A stretch of DNA of 64,000 nucleotides. Origin: Chrysoperla carnea. Lineage: Eukaryota; Arthropoda; Insecta; Neuroptera; Chrysopidae. Shown here in pieces: positions 45,262-58,065 of this stretch. Where the stretch lies: assembly GCF_905475395.1 (NCBI RefSeq), contig NC_058339.1, forward strand, positions 23,630,001 through 23,694,000, read 5' to 3'. The first letter of the stretch is position 1. The number at the start of each line of letters is the position of its first letter. The position numbers and the translations under genes were made by a program. The notes under the pieces were generated by a model. That model worked only from the letters and a program-made list of their open reading frames with translations, searched no databases and was not told the DNA's origin.

Positions 45262-46406
45262 AACAGGACAACAAATATCTTTTTCTTAAGATTATTTTGG
45301 ATAAATCTTGTAGATAATAAATCTGGCTAATTCGTTTGAAACACTACAACTTCAAGCATTTGACTGCCTCCCCTCACACAAAGGTTATTATTACCATTCA
45401 TGGGTAATTAAATCTTTGTCTACAAAAATTATAGTTTGCCTAAGTATATGTATGCAAAAATCCATGTAATGTCAGTTTCTTTTCTTATACATTTTATCGA
45501 TTGACCATTATATTTTTTTAAACAGGCGGATGAAATATGTTTAAGCCCTAAAACATAGCATATAGGAGTAAATAAATGTTTTAAGCACGAAATCAGAGTC
45601 AATTTGCGACAAATTTTCGAACCCTTCAATATATGTTTCTCTTTATATCGACACAAATTAATGATACCTCCCTCAACCTCAAGCAATGCTTCTGTCAGTG
45701 GAATCAAGTAACGTAGTAAAACTCTTTAAATCAATTTAAGATCCACAAATATAATTCAAAGCATTTCTTAATATTCTATTAATGAAAAAATAGTGATAGA
45801 AATATTTTATATTTCGAGGAAGTCCCTTAAATATTATTTAAAAAAAGGCGCGGCAAAACTTTCAAAGTTAGAAATAGTATTACCTACGTATGTGATTAAA
45901 TTATATCTTTAGATATCATGGAAACACTTCATACTGACAAGATAATAAGGATTTTGTATTAAAAGATAGGAGAGGATTAAATTCTTTGTGAAGACCACTG
46001 AGTGCTCACATACTACTTAGGTAGGGTAAATGGGTATAGATTGAAAAAGCTATATAAAAGCTTTAACTATATTAATTTAATCTTATTGATTTACAATTAA
46101 ATAAACGCTTAAATTCTAAGATCTAAAATATAGGCCGTAAGCCGATATCGAAGTAACTCTTTCGAAATGTGCAACTTTCTACTATTTTTTCGTACTAATT
46201 TGCTTTTCGTTTAACATATAGGTACGACAGGCAAAAACGAAAGTTGAAAAACTATTTTCTATTATCACAACAGTCAATTCAAATTTTCTCTATTACCAGC
46301 TTACCTTTACTAATCTTCTAAAAGAGAAGCAAACTGATTCATAGAATTTTCTCTTCATTATAGAAATTTTAGGAAATAACATTAAATTTAAGTAATATCT
46401 ACTTAC
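45262..46406. other. Intergenic or intron DNA
   Basis: This lies downstream of the splice donor of the minus-strand exon at 46407-47197, so it is probably the start of that gene's first coding intron. The 92-codon minus-strand frame 45429-45707 shows no domain. Confidence 0.4.
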
Positions 46407-47197
46407 GTTGGAGGATTAATAATATTCATAAGTTCCGATGGTGAGGTTGGTACTTTACGTATGACCATACGTTTACCATCTGTTGAACCAACACCAATTG
46501 ATGCTAATGAGCGTATTGACGCAGCATCCGAAAATGCTGGCCGTATTTGACTTGCCGTATCTGAATAAACAAATGACCCAGTTCGTACAAATGTACCAAC
46601 ATTCGTTGGTCGATTACCAATTGGATGTTCATCAACGGATTTAATTGATCTCATACTGTTATTCATAAAATTCTTATACGGTGGTGATTGCCGATTGACC
46701 GGTAACATACCAGGTAATTCTATTGCACCAATTGGTATTCGTACTGAACTACGTCCCGATGATGTCGATGCCGTTTCGTCACCTTTATTATTACAACGAT
46801 TATTTTGTTGTATTTCACTATTATCCAATTTTTTATATTTTAAATTATTATTTTCATGAGCATTATTGTTTAAACTACTAACACTAACACCACTATCACA
46901 GCTAGTTAATTTTCTATTTAAATTTGTATTCGAATTACGAATTGTTACTGATGATTTTTGATTTTTACCATTACCATCCTGATGAATATCTTCTTTATGA
47001 TTAACTTGATCATTATTATCATCATCTATGACTTCATCATCACCTTCCTCTTCGATTGTTTTATTTTTTAATGCATTAAAATGTAAAGAGTTGATCCCTT
47101 TTAATTTTTGAGACACCTTGCTTGTATTATTTATGGTGTTACTATTCATTATAGTAGGGGAACTCTCAATAATTGGTACATCCATTTTGACGACCAT
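46407..47197 (-). CDS. First coding exon of an unrecognised gene (disordered N-terminus)
   Basis: ATG at 47195-47197 is the first in its frame: an in-frame TAA lies 9 bp upstream. 263 codons plus two bases follow, up to a consensus donor (AAC, then GTAAGT, intron starting 46406), so the exon ends in phase 2. The protein start is low in complexity. An acidic run EEEGDDEVIDDDNND is at about 49-63, with long Asn/Ser/Lys-rich stretches to about 150. A more conserved-looking part follows at about 150-263, with repeated motifs (TGSFVYSDTASQIRPAFSDA, SIRSLASIG) and a basic end KRMVIRKVPTSPSELMNI. No signal peptide, membrane segment or catalytic domain is present. This fits the cytoplasmic tail of a larger, possibly membrane, protein, but no family is proven. 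Later exons would lie to the left and were not found. A second Met at residue 5 is an alternative start. Confidence 0.72.
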
Positions 47198-47720
47198 GAA
47201 TTTTTATTAAGGAATTAAGTTTTGAATCATAATAATATCACATAAAACATAATTATTCACTTAAAAATTAAATACATTAATTGACGGAAGACGCGATCTA
47301 TACTGTTGGTTGCTTTCAATGATAATAAATGTGTAAATTATCACTAATTCGCACAAACAAATAAATAAATAAACAAACACTAAACACACAACCACTTAAA
47401 AAAAAAAAGTAATATTAGATTAGTGAAGACCAATTATTTGGATAATCTAATATCTGTAATGTTACCGGTGAAAACATAATATTCTTTAACACGTTTTAAT
47501 CTCTTAGTCCATCCGACTTTTTAAAAAGAAGCAAAATATAAAAAAATTAATAATTGTTGAACGGATATGTGGTTTGTTGATTATACTTAAAAAAAATAAA
47601 ACAATGTATAAATTCAACACTACTCAGCGAGGTTCACGGCGCAAACATCAACTGACAGTTGATGATAACATTAAAAACGACGTGTTGAGTCCGCGGTCCC
47701 CCTCTTAAATTCGCGGATCT
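47198..47720 (-). other. Probable 5' UTR and promoter of the minus-strand gene
   Basis: Upstream of the ATG at 47197. No other open frame is present. It holds the palindrome above, CGCGGACTC and CCGCGAATTT blocks near 47690-47720, and a small hairpin AATATTAGATTA..TAATCTAATAT (47410-47451). Confidence 0.35.
47646..47664 (-). promoter_or_regulatory. 19-bp perfect palindrome in likely promoter region
   Basis: CATCAACTGACAGTTGATG is a perfect palindrome around one central base. It lies about 450 bp upstream of the ATG of the minus-strand exon at 46407-47197. On the minus strand it contains TCAGTT, which fits the arthropod initiator consensus TCAKTY, and two CANNTG E-boxes (CAACTG/CAGTTG). The surrounding 47630-47720 is the most CpG-rich stretch near the gene. 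A transcription start here is inferred, not shown. Confidence 0.35.
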
Positions 47721-50700
47721 GTTATAAATACTACATAATAATAAATTTATTATATATTAAACATTTAAGTACGTAGGTATTTTTAAAATAACTTAACCAG
47801 TTTTTATTTGAAAAAAAAAATGAGTAAAAAAAAAATTACTATTTAATATTATATATATTCTTTGTTATCTGATCACAGGTATACAATAATAACATATACT
47901 TCTTTTCTTAGTTAGTCTAGCGCGGTAAGTCAGACAAGTCAGTTGTATGGCTGTATAACATTATTCGCGCCAACAAAAATATATATAGACACTTGACGAT
48001 CTCGTCTGAAATATTATTGCTGTTTTAATTTTTTTTTTTTTTTTAAGTTATCTAGCTGTATAATTAACTAAATACAAAAAAATATGTTTTAAAACAGTCG
48101 AATGACTTCTATACATATGTAAAAATCCAACTACTTCGAAAGGAGAGTAGACCAAGGCCATTTCTACTGAATTCCTGGATGACAGTGATGCGTAGAAGAG
48201 CATTAAAGCGAATGATCTGGCAAGGTTAAACGTGGATAAGGAAGCTACTGAACAGCCCAAAACTAAGGCTCGAAATAATAATTACTGAAACGCAGAAAAA
48301 ATGACTGAAATAATCACAGGAAATTTTGTAGAAGGGATGAACTTCAAAAAGTGTAAAATTACACACTGTAATAACTGAAGGGAGTGCAACAAGCAGGAAT
48401 AGATAACATTACCCAATATGACACTGCTCAGCATTGGAAAACACTGGTCTTTACAAAACACGCTCAATCGCAATAGGGCACAGTTTTTTAGTAGAATCAG
48501 AGGGAGCAAGTGAGATAAAGTTTAATAAGGTAATGCTTTGCTCCAGGCTGGAAATACTTTAAGACAGAGGATGAATGAATAACGGATATGTATAGGTGCG
48601 TAAGAATAAGTGCGTTACCAAACCGAAAGAGCGGTTCCCTGACCAGTCCCTATTATATAGAGACGCAAGACTCGATAAGAATTTTCCAATTTTTATTTTA
48701 TTATACAAGTATAGATATAGCCAGCTTTTGTTCCGGGATCACAATTTTTGTCCTGGAAGGGACAGTTCTAAAACTTTAAGCCTAAAAATTAACCAGTTAA
48801 ATTTATAGACACTCCAGGTCCAGGTTGGAACAGCTGTTCCTCCTACCTTATCCTCGGTATGGTGAAGTATTTTGCGTTTTGTTCAGAAAGCAAATCTTAA
48901 GGTTCCCATTAAGACATTTTTTTAGTTTGTATGTATATAGAGGTATAAAAAAACGTAACTTTTGAATTGTTTATTGTTAAATAAATTATTTTAATTTTTC
49001 TAAAGTTTTATCTTATAATTTATGTGTCTAAGTACCTACTATAATAATTGATATTTAGTTTTAGATGGTGCTGTTTCATACTTATGCCAGACCTACCTTT
49101 ATTACAAAAGTCAAAGTTTAATAGTGCCAACGGCACACACTAAGGTCAAATTTTACTAAATTAATTTATTTAATTTTAAGATAATTATTTTTAATTACAA
49201 ATATAAACTATTGTTGTAAATATAAATGTTACAATTAAATCATTTTTTATACAATCTTTACAATTGCCTAAAATTTAATATTATTTAAAATAATAAATAT
49301 GAAAAGTAGTATCATTCCCCGCTCCTTCATTAAGAACAACCTTTTTTAATTTCGCTTCTATGACAAAAGAAAAGAGTGCGGTCGTGGGACCTTCGTTTCC
49401 ACTCCAAAAGTAGGTACTCGACTTCGAGAATCCGAATACATTAACTTTAGATTTTAAACCAAGAAAACAATATAATTTTTACCTATGACTTTTCTGATTT
49501 CGAATTTATGTTAGCGTGCAAATAAATCAAGTTCGCAGAACGAAACCTTTTTTTAAGATGGCTTCTGAAATAATTTTTATTTTTAACTGAACGTGCTACT
49601 TCATAAGAAATTGAACTATTATGTCAATACTGGCAATAAAAAAATACATTTTCCAGTTCCAATTCATTGGTCATATCAGAACATAAATTTAAGACGACAA
49701 AATTCAGCTGATCGTTTAACAACATATTCACAACTACTCTAATAAATAATGTGACTGAAAACATACACAATACAATTATATTGTTGTCCTTTAAATAAAT
49801 ATACTAACTTAAAATATACATCAATGAATAACAAGTTGCCTATACCACAAAATTGTTTATTATAAAATGTAATTATTGAGAATTTTTACACTTTCTGATA
49901 ATATACCACAATATATGTGTTTTCTTAGCGGCAAAAACTTACTTAAGATAAAGATAAAGATAATATTTTAAACCATCGAAATAATTATTCTTATTAAACA
50001 ATATTCTTAAGAAACAATACTTTGAAAAGAATCGAAAAAGTGCAAAGAACCGTTTTTTTGCAGAAAAAAAAAACGACAGAAAAAGCATTTTAATAAAAAA
50101 AAACAAAAATAGGAGGTTGTAACACTAGAAAAAACGAAAAAAAATGAGACTTTCGAAAAAACGCATTTTTCGTCATTTATTTTCTCGGCTTATATGACAC
50201 GCATCAAATTTGTTCGGAGTTAAATGGTGTCTTTTTGTAAACAATTTTCTTCTGTACATTTTTGGTCTCAAAATTCGAAAATTAGTCGATGGATTAACTT
50301 GAAATTTTGACAGGTCGTTGCATTTTTACCCAAAAGTCTCCACGATTTCATTAAAATGTACTCATATTGAAAATTTGTAAGTAAAACTGCCGTTGTCACG
50401 GTAAAAGCTACATTATAAGAGAGTAAGACAGGAAATTTCATCCCCAAAATGTTTAACATAAATGTGATTTCACTGAACTTCTTCGCTTTTTGACTTAAAA
50501 AAAATACTTATCAAGTATCACTTTACATTTTTTCTTACGAATCTACAATGGTTGAACCTAAGCAATTACCTCAGATGTTGGCACGCTTAAAATCGTTTGA
50601 CACTCAGTCTATATAACTCTAAAGTCAATATTTCATCAGTGTGTTAACTGTGTGTAAATAAAAAAAGAGAGTGCTATAGCCATGCTATAAGATAACAACA

Positions 50701-51640
50701 AGGATAAACTTGAGTAGCTTAGTTAACACAAAAATCAGTGGACTAACGTGACGTTTATTGAAATGAAAAAAAAAATGGCCGGTCCCATTGATGATAAACT
50801 TTTACTAAGTACTTTATTATTGAAAATGATTTATAAAATCAATAATATTCAATTATTACGACCTTCAAAATTAATTAATACTCCTATAACCATAGGTATA
50901 GTATAATACATTTTTTATTCTAATTGAAAAAAAGTAACGATAACTGATTATCCACTTAATAATTACTTCTTGTATCAATAAAAAAAAAACATTTATTTGT
51001 AATGTAAGTAAGTATTATCATAATTAAAAGTTAAAATGTGATATGACCTTTTGGCTTTTCATAAAAATAAAAATAATAAACTGTTAATTATGTTGTTAAT
51101 AACAGTAATACTGATAAACTACATGATTAATTAACCATAAAAATTAACAACCTTGTAAGTAATATTTTTCCAAGTTATAGACTTTTATTAACCTTTTTTT
51201 TATATTGCTACTTTCACAATACAGTAGTGTAACATATTTTCTTAAATACTTTTCCTGAAAATGTAAAGAAAAAACTACCAATGAGTAAATTATTCAAGTT
51301 GAGAATTTTATTTACATTATTTACAATTAACAAAATTAGATAAGATAACAATTAGTATTTAATAAACTGCAATTATTTCAAATGTTTTAAGTTGTTTAAT
51401 GAAATAACCAGTATTAAGGTACCTTCTCGAATTTGTTAATAAATAATGTAAGTTTAAAGTTTTTCTACCTTAATGTCCAAAATAATTGTATTAGTATAAA
51501 AATTTCTAAAGAATTATTTTACAACATATCAAACTGGTATCGATAAATATCTCAAAAAAATAAATCAATAAAAACATCCTGTTTTTATGTGGTTTCATTT
51601 TGATATAAAAATTTTTGTATATAAAGTTTGAATGATTTAC
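47721..51640. other. Intergenic DNA with one possible decayed coding remnant
   Basis: The patch 48040-48830 is richer in GC and has several short broken frames on both strands. It may be an eroded retroelement or gene, but no motif could be named. The rest is AT-rich, with purine-rich runs at 50030-50170, and shows no gene. Confidence 0.35.
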
Positions 51641-51659
51641 TTTTATGTTTTAGTTCAAA

Positions 51660-53932
51660 ATGGTACTCGATATAAAAAATTTAAAATTGGAACAAAAAAC
51701 TTTATATCAACCACCATTAAATGAAATTGCTGAAGGTATTTGGAAATTATTAAATCGTTAAAAAATTTTCTAATAAATTTTTCCACATTTGGTTTTAGTG
51801 CTTAATAATGGTTTGAAGAAAAACTTTTCTACTGTTCAAGTTGAAGTTGTTGATTGTCCAGATTTAACGCAACAGCCATTTACTTTAGCTTGCAAAGGTA
51901 CGTTTTTATTATTTTTTAAATATCGTATTGATAATTAAAAGAAATTTTTTCTTTAAATAGGCCTTGGAGGAAAGACAAGTTTGTTAGAAATTGGAGGGCC
52001 ACCATATCTATTGCCATTAGTTAATAGAAACAAAGTTTATGAATTGAATCAAATACCAGCTGCATTAGGTTTAGATCCAGCTTTTATTATTGGAGCAGGT
52101 GCTGGACCTTTTCCTCATGCTGGAGTCAATTGTGAGGTGAGTTGCTAATAGGGTATTCCATTACTTTTGAAAAAGTACTTCAAAATGTTGATTTTGCTAA
52201 TAAAAAGCCACCATAAATTTATTTCGGAAAAATACACTCGCTTTCTTGCCAAAATCTTAAAATTTAAACCTTTTTTAAACTGTCAAAAACGCGAGCATCC
52301 AATTTGATGACGTAATATCGGTATCATTATACAAAATAACACAAATTATTTTGAGAGATATATTCATAGACATCTGATTATAAGAAATATAAATACTTAT
52401 TATCTATGTATATATTATACCCAGCTATCTACACTGAACTAACTGATGGTCTATGACTCATACCGCTATGACATCACAGCAGGGCTTACCCGCGTTTTAG
52501 GTCACGTGATATACAGTTTAAAAATTACGATTTTTAATTTTAATATTATAAAAGAAAAATGTGCTTTTATGACTCGAAATCAGAATATTTAAGTATATTT
52601 TTACATAAATTGTAACTTTTTTCAAATTTCATGATTTATTTTTTACTAACGATAATACCCTATTATTACCTAAAATGCCAAAATCTAATACGATAATTAA
52701 TTTTAGGGAATGATGAATTTATGCATTTGTAAAAATAAAACATTAAATCAAACAAGAATAGCGAAAGTCAATGCTGAGGATCCATCTAAACACATTTTGG
52801 AAACACTCCCTGAATCGGAAACTCGATGTGCTCTACTCGCTAATCTGTTTTGTTCAAACGGCCAACCTGGAAAAGTGTTGAAAGTTCATTGTAAGAAACG
52901 AACAGGAAATGATGATTTTATTGCAGCTATACGGACAACACTTATGGAATTTTATAAAGAAAAAATTGTGGGTAAGTTGAAATTATAAGGGAGTTTTTGT
53001 AAATGTGTAAACTTTTAAGTCGAAATTAATTTTAGGCTCATTGAAAATAATTTTATACAATTTGAGTTTAAATATGGTTTCGGGTCTAAGAACACCGCGG
53101 CTGTCTTCAAAATGTTTTATTATTTCACTGTACATAGACCTAGACCAGAAAAACGTTCCAATGATTCCAATATCATGGCGATTGACGTTAAATTCCGCTT
53201 AAAGTTTATACTTTTAAAAAACCTTCCTTTAAACCAAATTTCCATTAAAATTGATAATCTCAATAAAAAAATAAGAAATTTTATATCAGGATTGGGTGGA
53301 ACATTTTTATTAAAAGAAGGGAAAGCTAAACAGCACGTAATGCCTGATTTCTCAAAAACGCCTATTACATCCGACCAGGGTGTTAATGATTGGCTAAAAT
53401 TTTATAATATGTCTGCACCACTCATTGCTGTCGGAACTTTAGTGACTGGTGAAACTGTAAGTAAATAATTTACTGAACTTTTAGAATTAGACGAAGAAGG
53501 TGGTATGCTTCATTATTATATTGCATTCCCCAATTTCATTAAGTATTGAGACCCCTTGGCTGTTTTTTGCTTTTTTCAGGAAAAACGTTTACCATTCGCA
53601 ATTTTAGCTAGCTTGTGTTCATTTTTATATAGCTACGTTTCCAAATAGCAAAAACGGAATCCGTTTAGTTTTGTCACCATTTGTTTGATTCTGCGAAATT
53701 GTTAACTTTAGAGACTTCTTTAAAATAATTAAATAATTTTTTTTAAATATTTGTTTAGGAACTCGATCTACGTGTCCAACATTTTCATAGTTTTAGTCAC
53801 CACGGAGAAGGTGGACATTATCACATCGATACAACTCCAGAGACAGTGGAATATTTAGGTTATTTTAACCTTGGTGAAATTGTATATCGTTTAGATCGAC
53901 CAGAAGGTGGTCATAAAATTGGCCGTGATTAA
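51660..53932 (+). CDS. C11orf54: C11orf54/PTD012-family zinc ester hydrolase, six exons
   Basis: Coding exons: 51660-51735, 51799-51897, 51961-52136, 52707-52971, 53290-53456, 53759-53932. All introns are GT..AG and all phases agree (1, 1, 0, 1, 0), giving 318 residues; the human protein is about 315. Family blocks run in order: VEVVDCPDLTQQPF (exon 2), GGKTSLLEIGGPPYLLPL (exon 3), GAGAGPF (residues 103-109), ALLANLFCSNGQPGK (exon 4), GLGGTFLL (exons 4-5), HHGEGGHYHIDTTPETVEYL (from 275) and the C-terminal GRD. The human relative binds one zinc through three histidines and hydrolyses p-nitrophenyl acetate; the His-rich segment 269-283 should supply the ligands. Its natural substrate is unknown. 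The start has a good context (TTCAAAATGG). TTTTAG directly before TTCAAAATG may be an acceptor, so a 5' non-coding exon may exist upstream. No frameshift or stop was seen. Confidence 0.95.
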
Positions 53933-54032
53933 TATTATGTTTTGTATTTAAAGATTTGAATCGTAATGACATTCCCATTTCTATACAAATTATCGTCTCA
54001 TAATTATGATGTTAAATGTTTCAGAGTTTATA

Positions 54033-54038
54033 AATAAA
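54033..54038 (+). terminator. Poly(A) signal of the C11orf54-family gene
   Basis: AATAAA lies about 100 bp after the stop codon (53930-53932), within AT-rich sequence. It is the nearest canonical signal. Confidence 0.6.
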
Positions 54039-54059
54039 TAATAAGTAACTGTTACATAA

Positions 54060-56236
54060 CATAATATTTTATTTCTATTGAATTTTGGTATGCTGTTTGT
54101 GCTTCGCTGATATTAACAACGAGAAACAACAACAAAAATTCTATGCTTTGATACATGCTAAACTTCTTACATAGTCACCCAATATTAGGATATAAATAAT
54201 TAATTGCTACGTTTCGTTAACGTTATTTTTTCCCTGCAGAAAATTTGAAATTAATATCTTCGTAAGTACTTTACAATTCATAAGAAGAGCGGATTATATT
54301 TTAAATTAAATTGGATCTACACACTTTTTTTGTTATGTTGAAAATCCTTTAGACTGAGAACTCATTATAAAAATTTATAGAAGAATTGCATAAAACAACG
54401 TTCCCAATTTTTTCTAATCAGTATTTTGATCATCATTCAAGGTTTGTGTTTCAAAATAGGCTTCGAGTAGTTCGTTAACGCACTAGTTCAAAAGAATGTT
54501 CTTTTAGATGAGCTGTGCAAACTAGTTCATCGATAAATTGATTCGTTCTTAGTTTCTCAGAACTAATAGTTTAACATACTAACGACCTGAAGCGTAAAAA
54601 TTAAATTATTCTTATGATAAAGTTGTATGGTACCCAAGTTTATCCAATTTCCGCAAGAACAAGCTAACTAGTTCACCACAAGTGAACGAACTAAGATGAG
54701 CGATCTCGAAGATGAATTATAAATAAATTATAGTCTACATTCTATAATGTCCAAGACTACATCAAGATCATGCTGACCAGCATCACCAATATGATGACGT
54801 CATCAATGATACTGTTAAATACATAGGAATGAAATGTCAAACCGTGATGCGCAGAATGCTGGCAGTATTTAAGAACAGATATTCGAATTACAACTGTAAT
54901 ACACCAACCGGCATCTATGAAATATTATTTTAAATACTTTTACATAGCTGTAGAATTATAATTTATACGGGTTTATAACCTAGATATAGTATTAAAAATT
55001 ATTAACATAGATGGCATTATTTAACACTGAAATCCCACAGACTCAAAGTGTTGAATATTTGGGAAAACCCTTCAAAGGCAGTTGAATTGAACTCAAAACG
55101 TTAAAAAACGTCTTGCCCTTGGAAACGCCTAGTTTCCAAAAAAGGTCTACTTATAAGGACGGTTTATATGTCCAACTTAGGTTAATTTTAGATATCAATA
55201 TTTTCTTTCTATAAGATTTTTCCATTTAAAAAACGATGTAAAATGTTTATATTTAATAAAATGATGTATTATGGGTAAAGATTAAGCTAGGCACTATAGA
55301 CCCTAAGACGTATTGTAATTTAACATTGTCAACTGTCGATATTAATAAATAATTTTCAACTTCAACCTCATGGCATTATACAGTATACAGGCAATATAAA
55401 TACGGTAGTTGCTTGATTTCGAATTTGTCATATTACGCATAAAAATGTGAAACTAGCCTTGATGCCATGACAAAATTTGCAAGTGAAATTACAATTGATT
55501 AAAAAATGCAGAAGTTTAACAGCTTTCAAAGATTATTGCCCATCTCCTTTTAGCAAAACAAACTTTTATATGTATTTTATATGTGTCTCTATGGTGATAT
55601 CGGACAATGACGTCATTAACCTCTATCTTCCTCTTTGTTTAATTAAGAATTTTAAACGTTCATATTTTGCGTACCTACTTCTATAGATTTTTAAAAAACC
55701 AACTTCACTTCTTCCCGTGCAGTGAGAATTCTTGACTGTGGGTGATAAAGAATATTTTTAGTCAACATGCCTATTCTATGTCTTTGAAATAAATTAATAT
55801 AGACCTTTTCATTACGTCACAAGCACAGCCGCTCTATTGAAAGAGCGGTGGTTTAAAAATTTCAAACTGTTTTGTGCAATGTTCAGACAATTTCACATTG
55901 TAGAAACTCTCATTAAGTATTTAGCATTAGAAACTTTTTGGGTAAATATGGCGTACTATTCTAATCTTAACATATTTTGCTCTGTAAGTGATTACGCAAA
56001 TAAATTTAAATATGAATAAACAAATAACATGCACATTAACCAAATTGTTCATTTAATTAAATATAAAATAAGTCGAGCCTCTTATACGAATATATTTCAT
56101 TTCGATTTTATAATTATGTAATTTTTTAGTAAAGCTAATTATCCAATTGAGCACATTAGACATTTCATTTCTTTAAAAATTATTTTATCATAATAGTTTT
56201 TTTTAATTGTTATTTAATATTACTTATCAATTTATA
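54060..56236. other. Intergenic DNA between convergent genes
   Basis: This lies between the 3' ends of the C11orf54-type gene (plus) and the MARCH-type gene (minus). TGACGTCA occurs at 54795-54802 and 55608-55615. Repeated ACTAGTTC/AGTTCG motifs at 54460-54700 may be a decayed element. No gene is seen. Confidence 0.4.
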
Positions 56237-57423
56237 TTATCGATTAGCGATGAACGTTTCAATTGATTTTCCTAATAAACTTGTAAAATGTCCATCTTGA
56301 GGTGGTATTACTAATGTTAAATGGCAATTATTACTCCACCATCGATGCCATGACTCCATATGTTTTCGAAATCGTAATATTAACCACGTAGAATACGCAA
56401 AATCAATAGATGCCATGCCTTCAAAATAAACTAAATTAGAGATAAATATATTAAGTTGCATAGTTTTTTCAGTAAATGGTTATATTTTCATTTTTGTCAT
56501 AATAATTAGCTATGAAAATATACAGGGATGGAATTATAGAGATATAAAAGTGGAAACTAGCCTGTAAGTGGAAGAAGTGTTGGATATGTAAAAAGTATTT
56601 TAAATACCTGTAATTGCAATAAACGCCATTAAATTGCCCACAAAAGATTTTCGTATCATCATAATTTGTCGAACACTTTCACAGGAAACCAATAACAAAT
56701 ACGTAGCCAGTAAAGCTGCTGGTGTATAAAGACAAAATCCTAAAATATCACTATATAGTTCTTTACTGTGCTCGGCAGGGACAAATATCCAAATCAAAAT
56801 GCCTCTTAGCATACTATACCTAGGTAAATGTAGAAAACTTTCAAAATAATATTCTTAAAGCTGGAATTCATACAGATCTATAATCCAATTTAACTGGCTA
56901 TAATACAGCCAATTTTTGTTTTGTGGACGCTCACATGCCACAATAGGAGTTAATTTTAGGTAGAAGTAAGGAGCAAATATAATAACAACAAATGTATTTG
57001 ACCAAATTTAGACTTAACCACATTAAAAGACCATAGTGGCTATAAAGATAAATCAGATTAGAAAAGTGATGTCACGGGTGAAAAACTCTTCTTTTGTATT
57101 TGTCAGACTTCTTAAGTCAATTTTGTCTGAAATATTTCCACATAGGTAGTCTAACTTTTTTTACACAGTTTGCTTTTTTATGAAATATATATTTCAAATG
57201 AAATAGCTTAGAAAATAACATACTTAGGCGTGCGAATTATTTGGTATTTAAATCTACAGAGCTCACAACGACTTCGGGATGATTCGCGCAGCCAACGTTC
57301 CAAGCACGAATGATGTGCAAACGCAATGGATCCTCGACATTTACATGGACCAATTAATGCTTCATAGCTTTCTGTACCATAACATATTCGACAAACGTTT
57401 ATCCACGATTTTGAGGGCATCAT
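56237..57423 (-). CDS. MARCH-type RING-CH membrane E3 ubiquitin ligase, three exons
   Basis: Exons on the minus strand: 57423-57224, 56819-56608, 56430-56237. All are GT..AG with matching phases (2, then 1), giving 201 residues from the ATG ATG at 57423. The RING-CH finger is complete: C11-x2-C14, C27-x-C29, H37-x2-C40, C53-x2-C56, with the typical H-x2-C-L-x2-W. It recruits an E2 and marks membrane proteins for endocytosis or degradation. A hydrophobic segment at about 92-112 and more at about 126-156 give the membrane anchor. The C-terminal block around 148-178 (STWLILRFRKHMESWHRWW) resembles MARCH2/3/8. TTTTAG stands directly before the first ATG, so this exon is probably preceded by another, coding or non-coding. 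Vertebrate MARCH2/3 are about 250 residues, so about 50 may be missing at the N-terminus. The exact subfamily is not decided. Confidence 0.9.
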
Positions 57424-57539
57424 CTAAAATTTATAATTGTTTTTAGTATAAATTTATTTTTTAAAGTTCACTAATTCCAGCGCAGGAAAGTGAATAAATG
57501 TCATATTCAACAGTAGCGCCTTATTTATTTTAGGATATC

Positions 57540-58065
57540 TTCATACGTCAGTTTGTAATACGTGATGATTTCAGTCGAAAGTGCCCAAATTAGAGCTCAA
57601 TTGAACATTTGGTGTCCAAATTTGAGTCAAGTGGTTCAGTTGATGACATGCCAGAGATTGGCCGACAAAAACTGTTCGCATAAAGTAAAACATCACTACT
57701 TTGGGGAATAGTGTTCAAGAGATATCATAACTTTAACTTACAAAAATTGGAAATTTATCAACTAGTTTATGCCCAAGTAAAATAAAGACTTCTGTTTGAT
57801 TAAAATCACAGGTTTCAATGAGTTATTGTGGTCGAAATTCATTGATCACTTAATTCCAGGAAACGGAAATATGTCTCATTTTCGATCATTCGATTTAGTA
57901 TCTCTAGACTTTTTATGGAAATTTTTGCAACGTAAAGTGTATTTGAATTTAAAAAACTACCACCCAAGATCGATCAAGAATATTATCGACTGCAAAACCA
58001 GACGTATTGAATATTTGATTCTTATTCATATTCAAATTAAACAGAAATTCGATTATATTTAATGC
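57540..58065 (+). pseudogene. Gutted mariner-like transposase in possible intron
   Basis: Two pieces of a Tc1/mariner-type transposase lie on the plus strand, opposite to the MARCH gene. Near 57600-57670 the frame reads EHLVSKFESSGSVDD, then EIGRQ, the paired-like helix-turn-helix with its GSV..GR linker; a TAG interrupts it just before. At 57870-58020 it reads FRSFDLVSLDFLWKFLQRKV, then CKTRRIEYLI, the degraded equivalent of the SPDLTPLDFFLWG block and the C-terminus. The catalytic middle is missing and replaced by about 200 bp of non-coding DNA. No inverted ends were identified. Confidence 0.7.
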
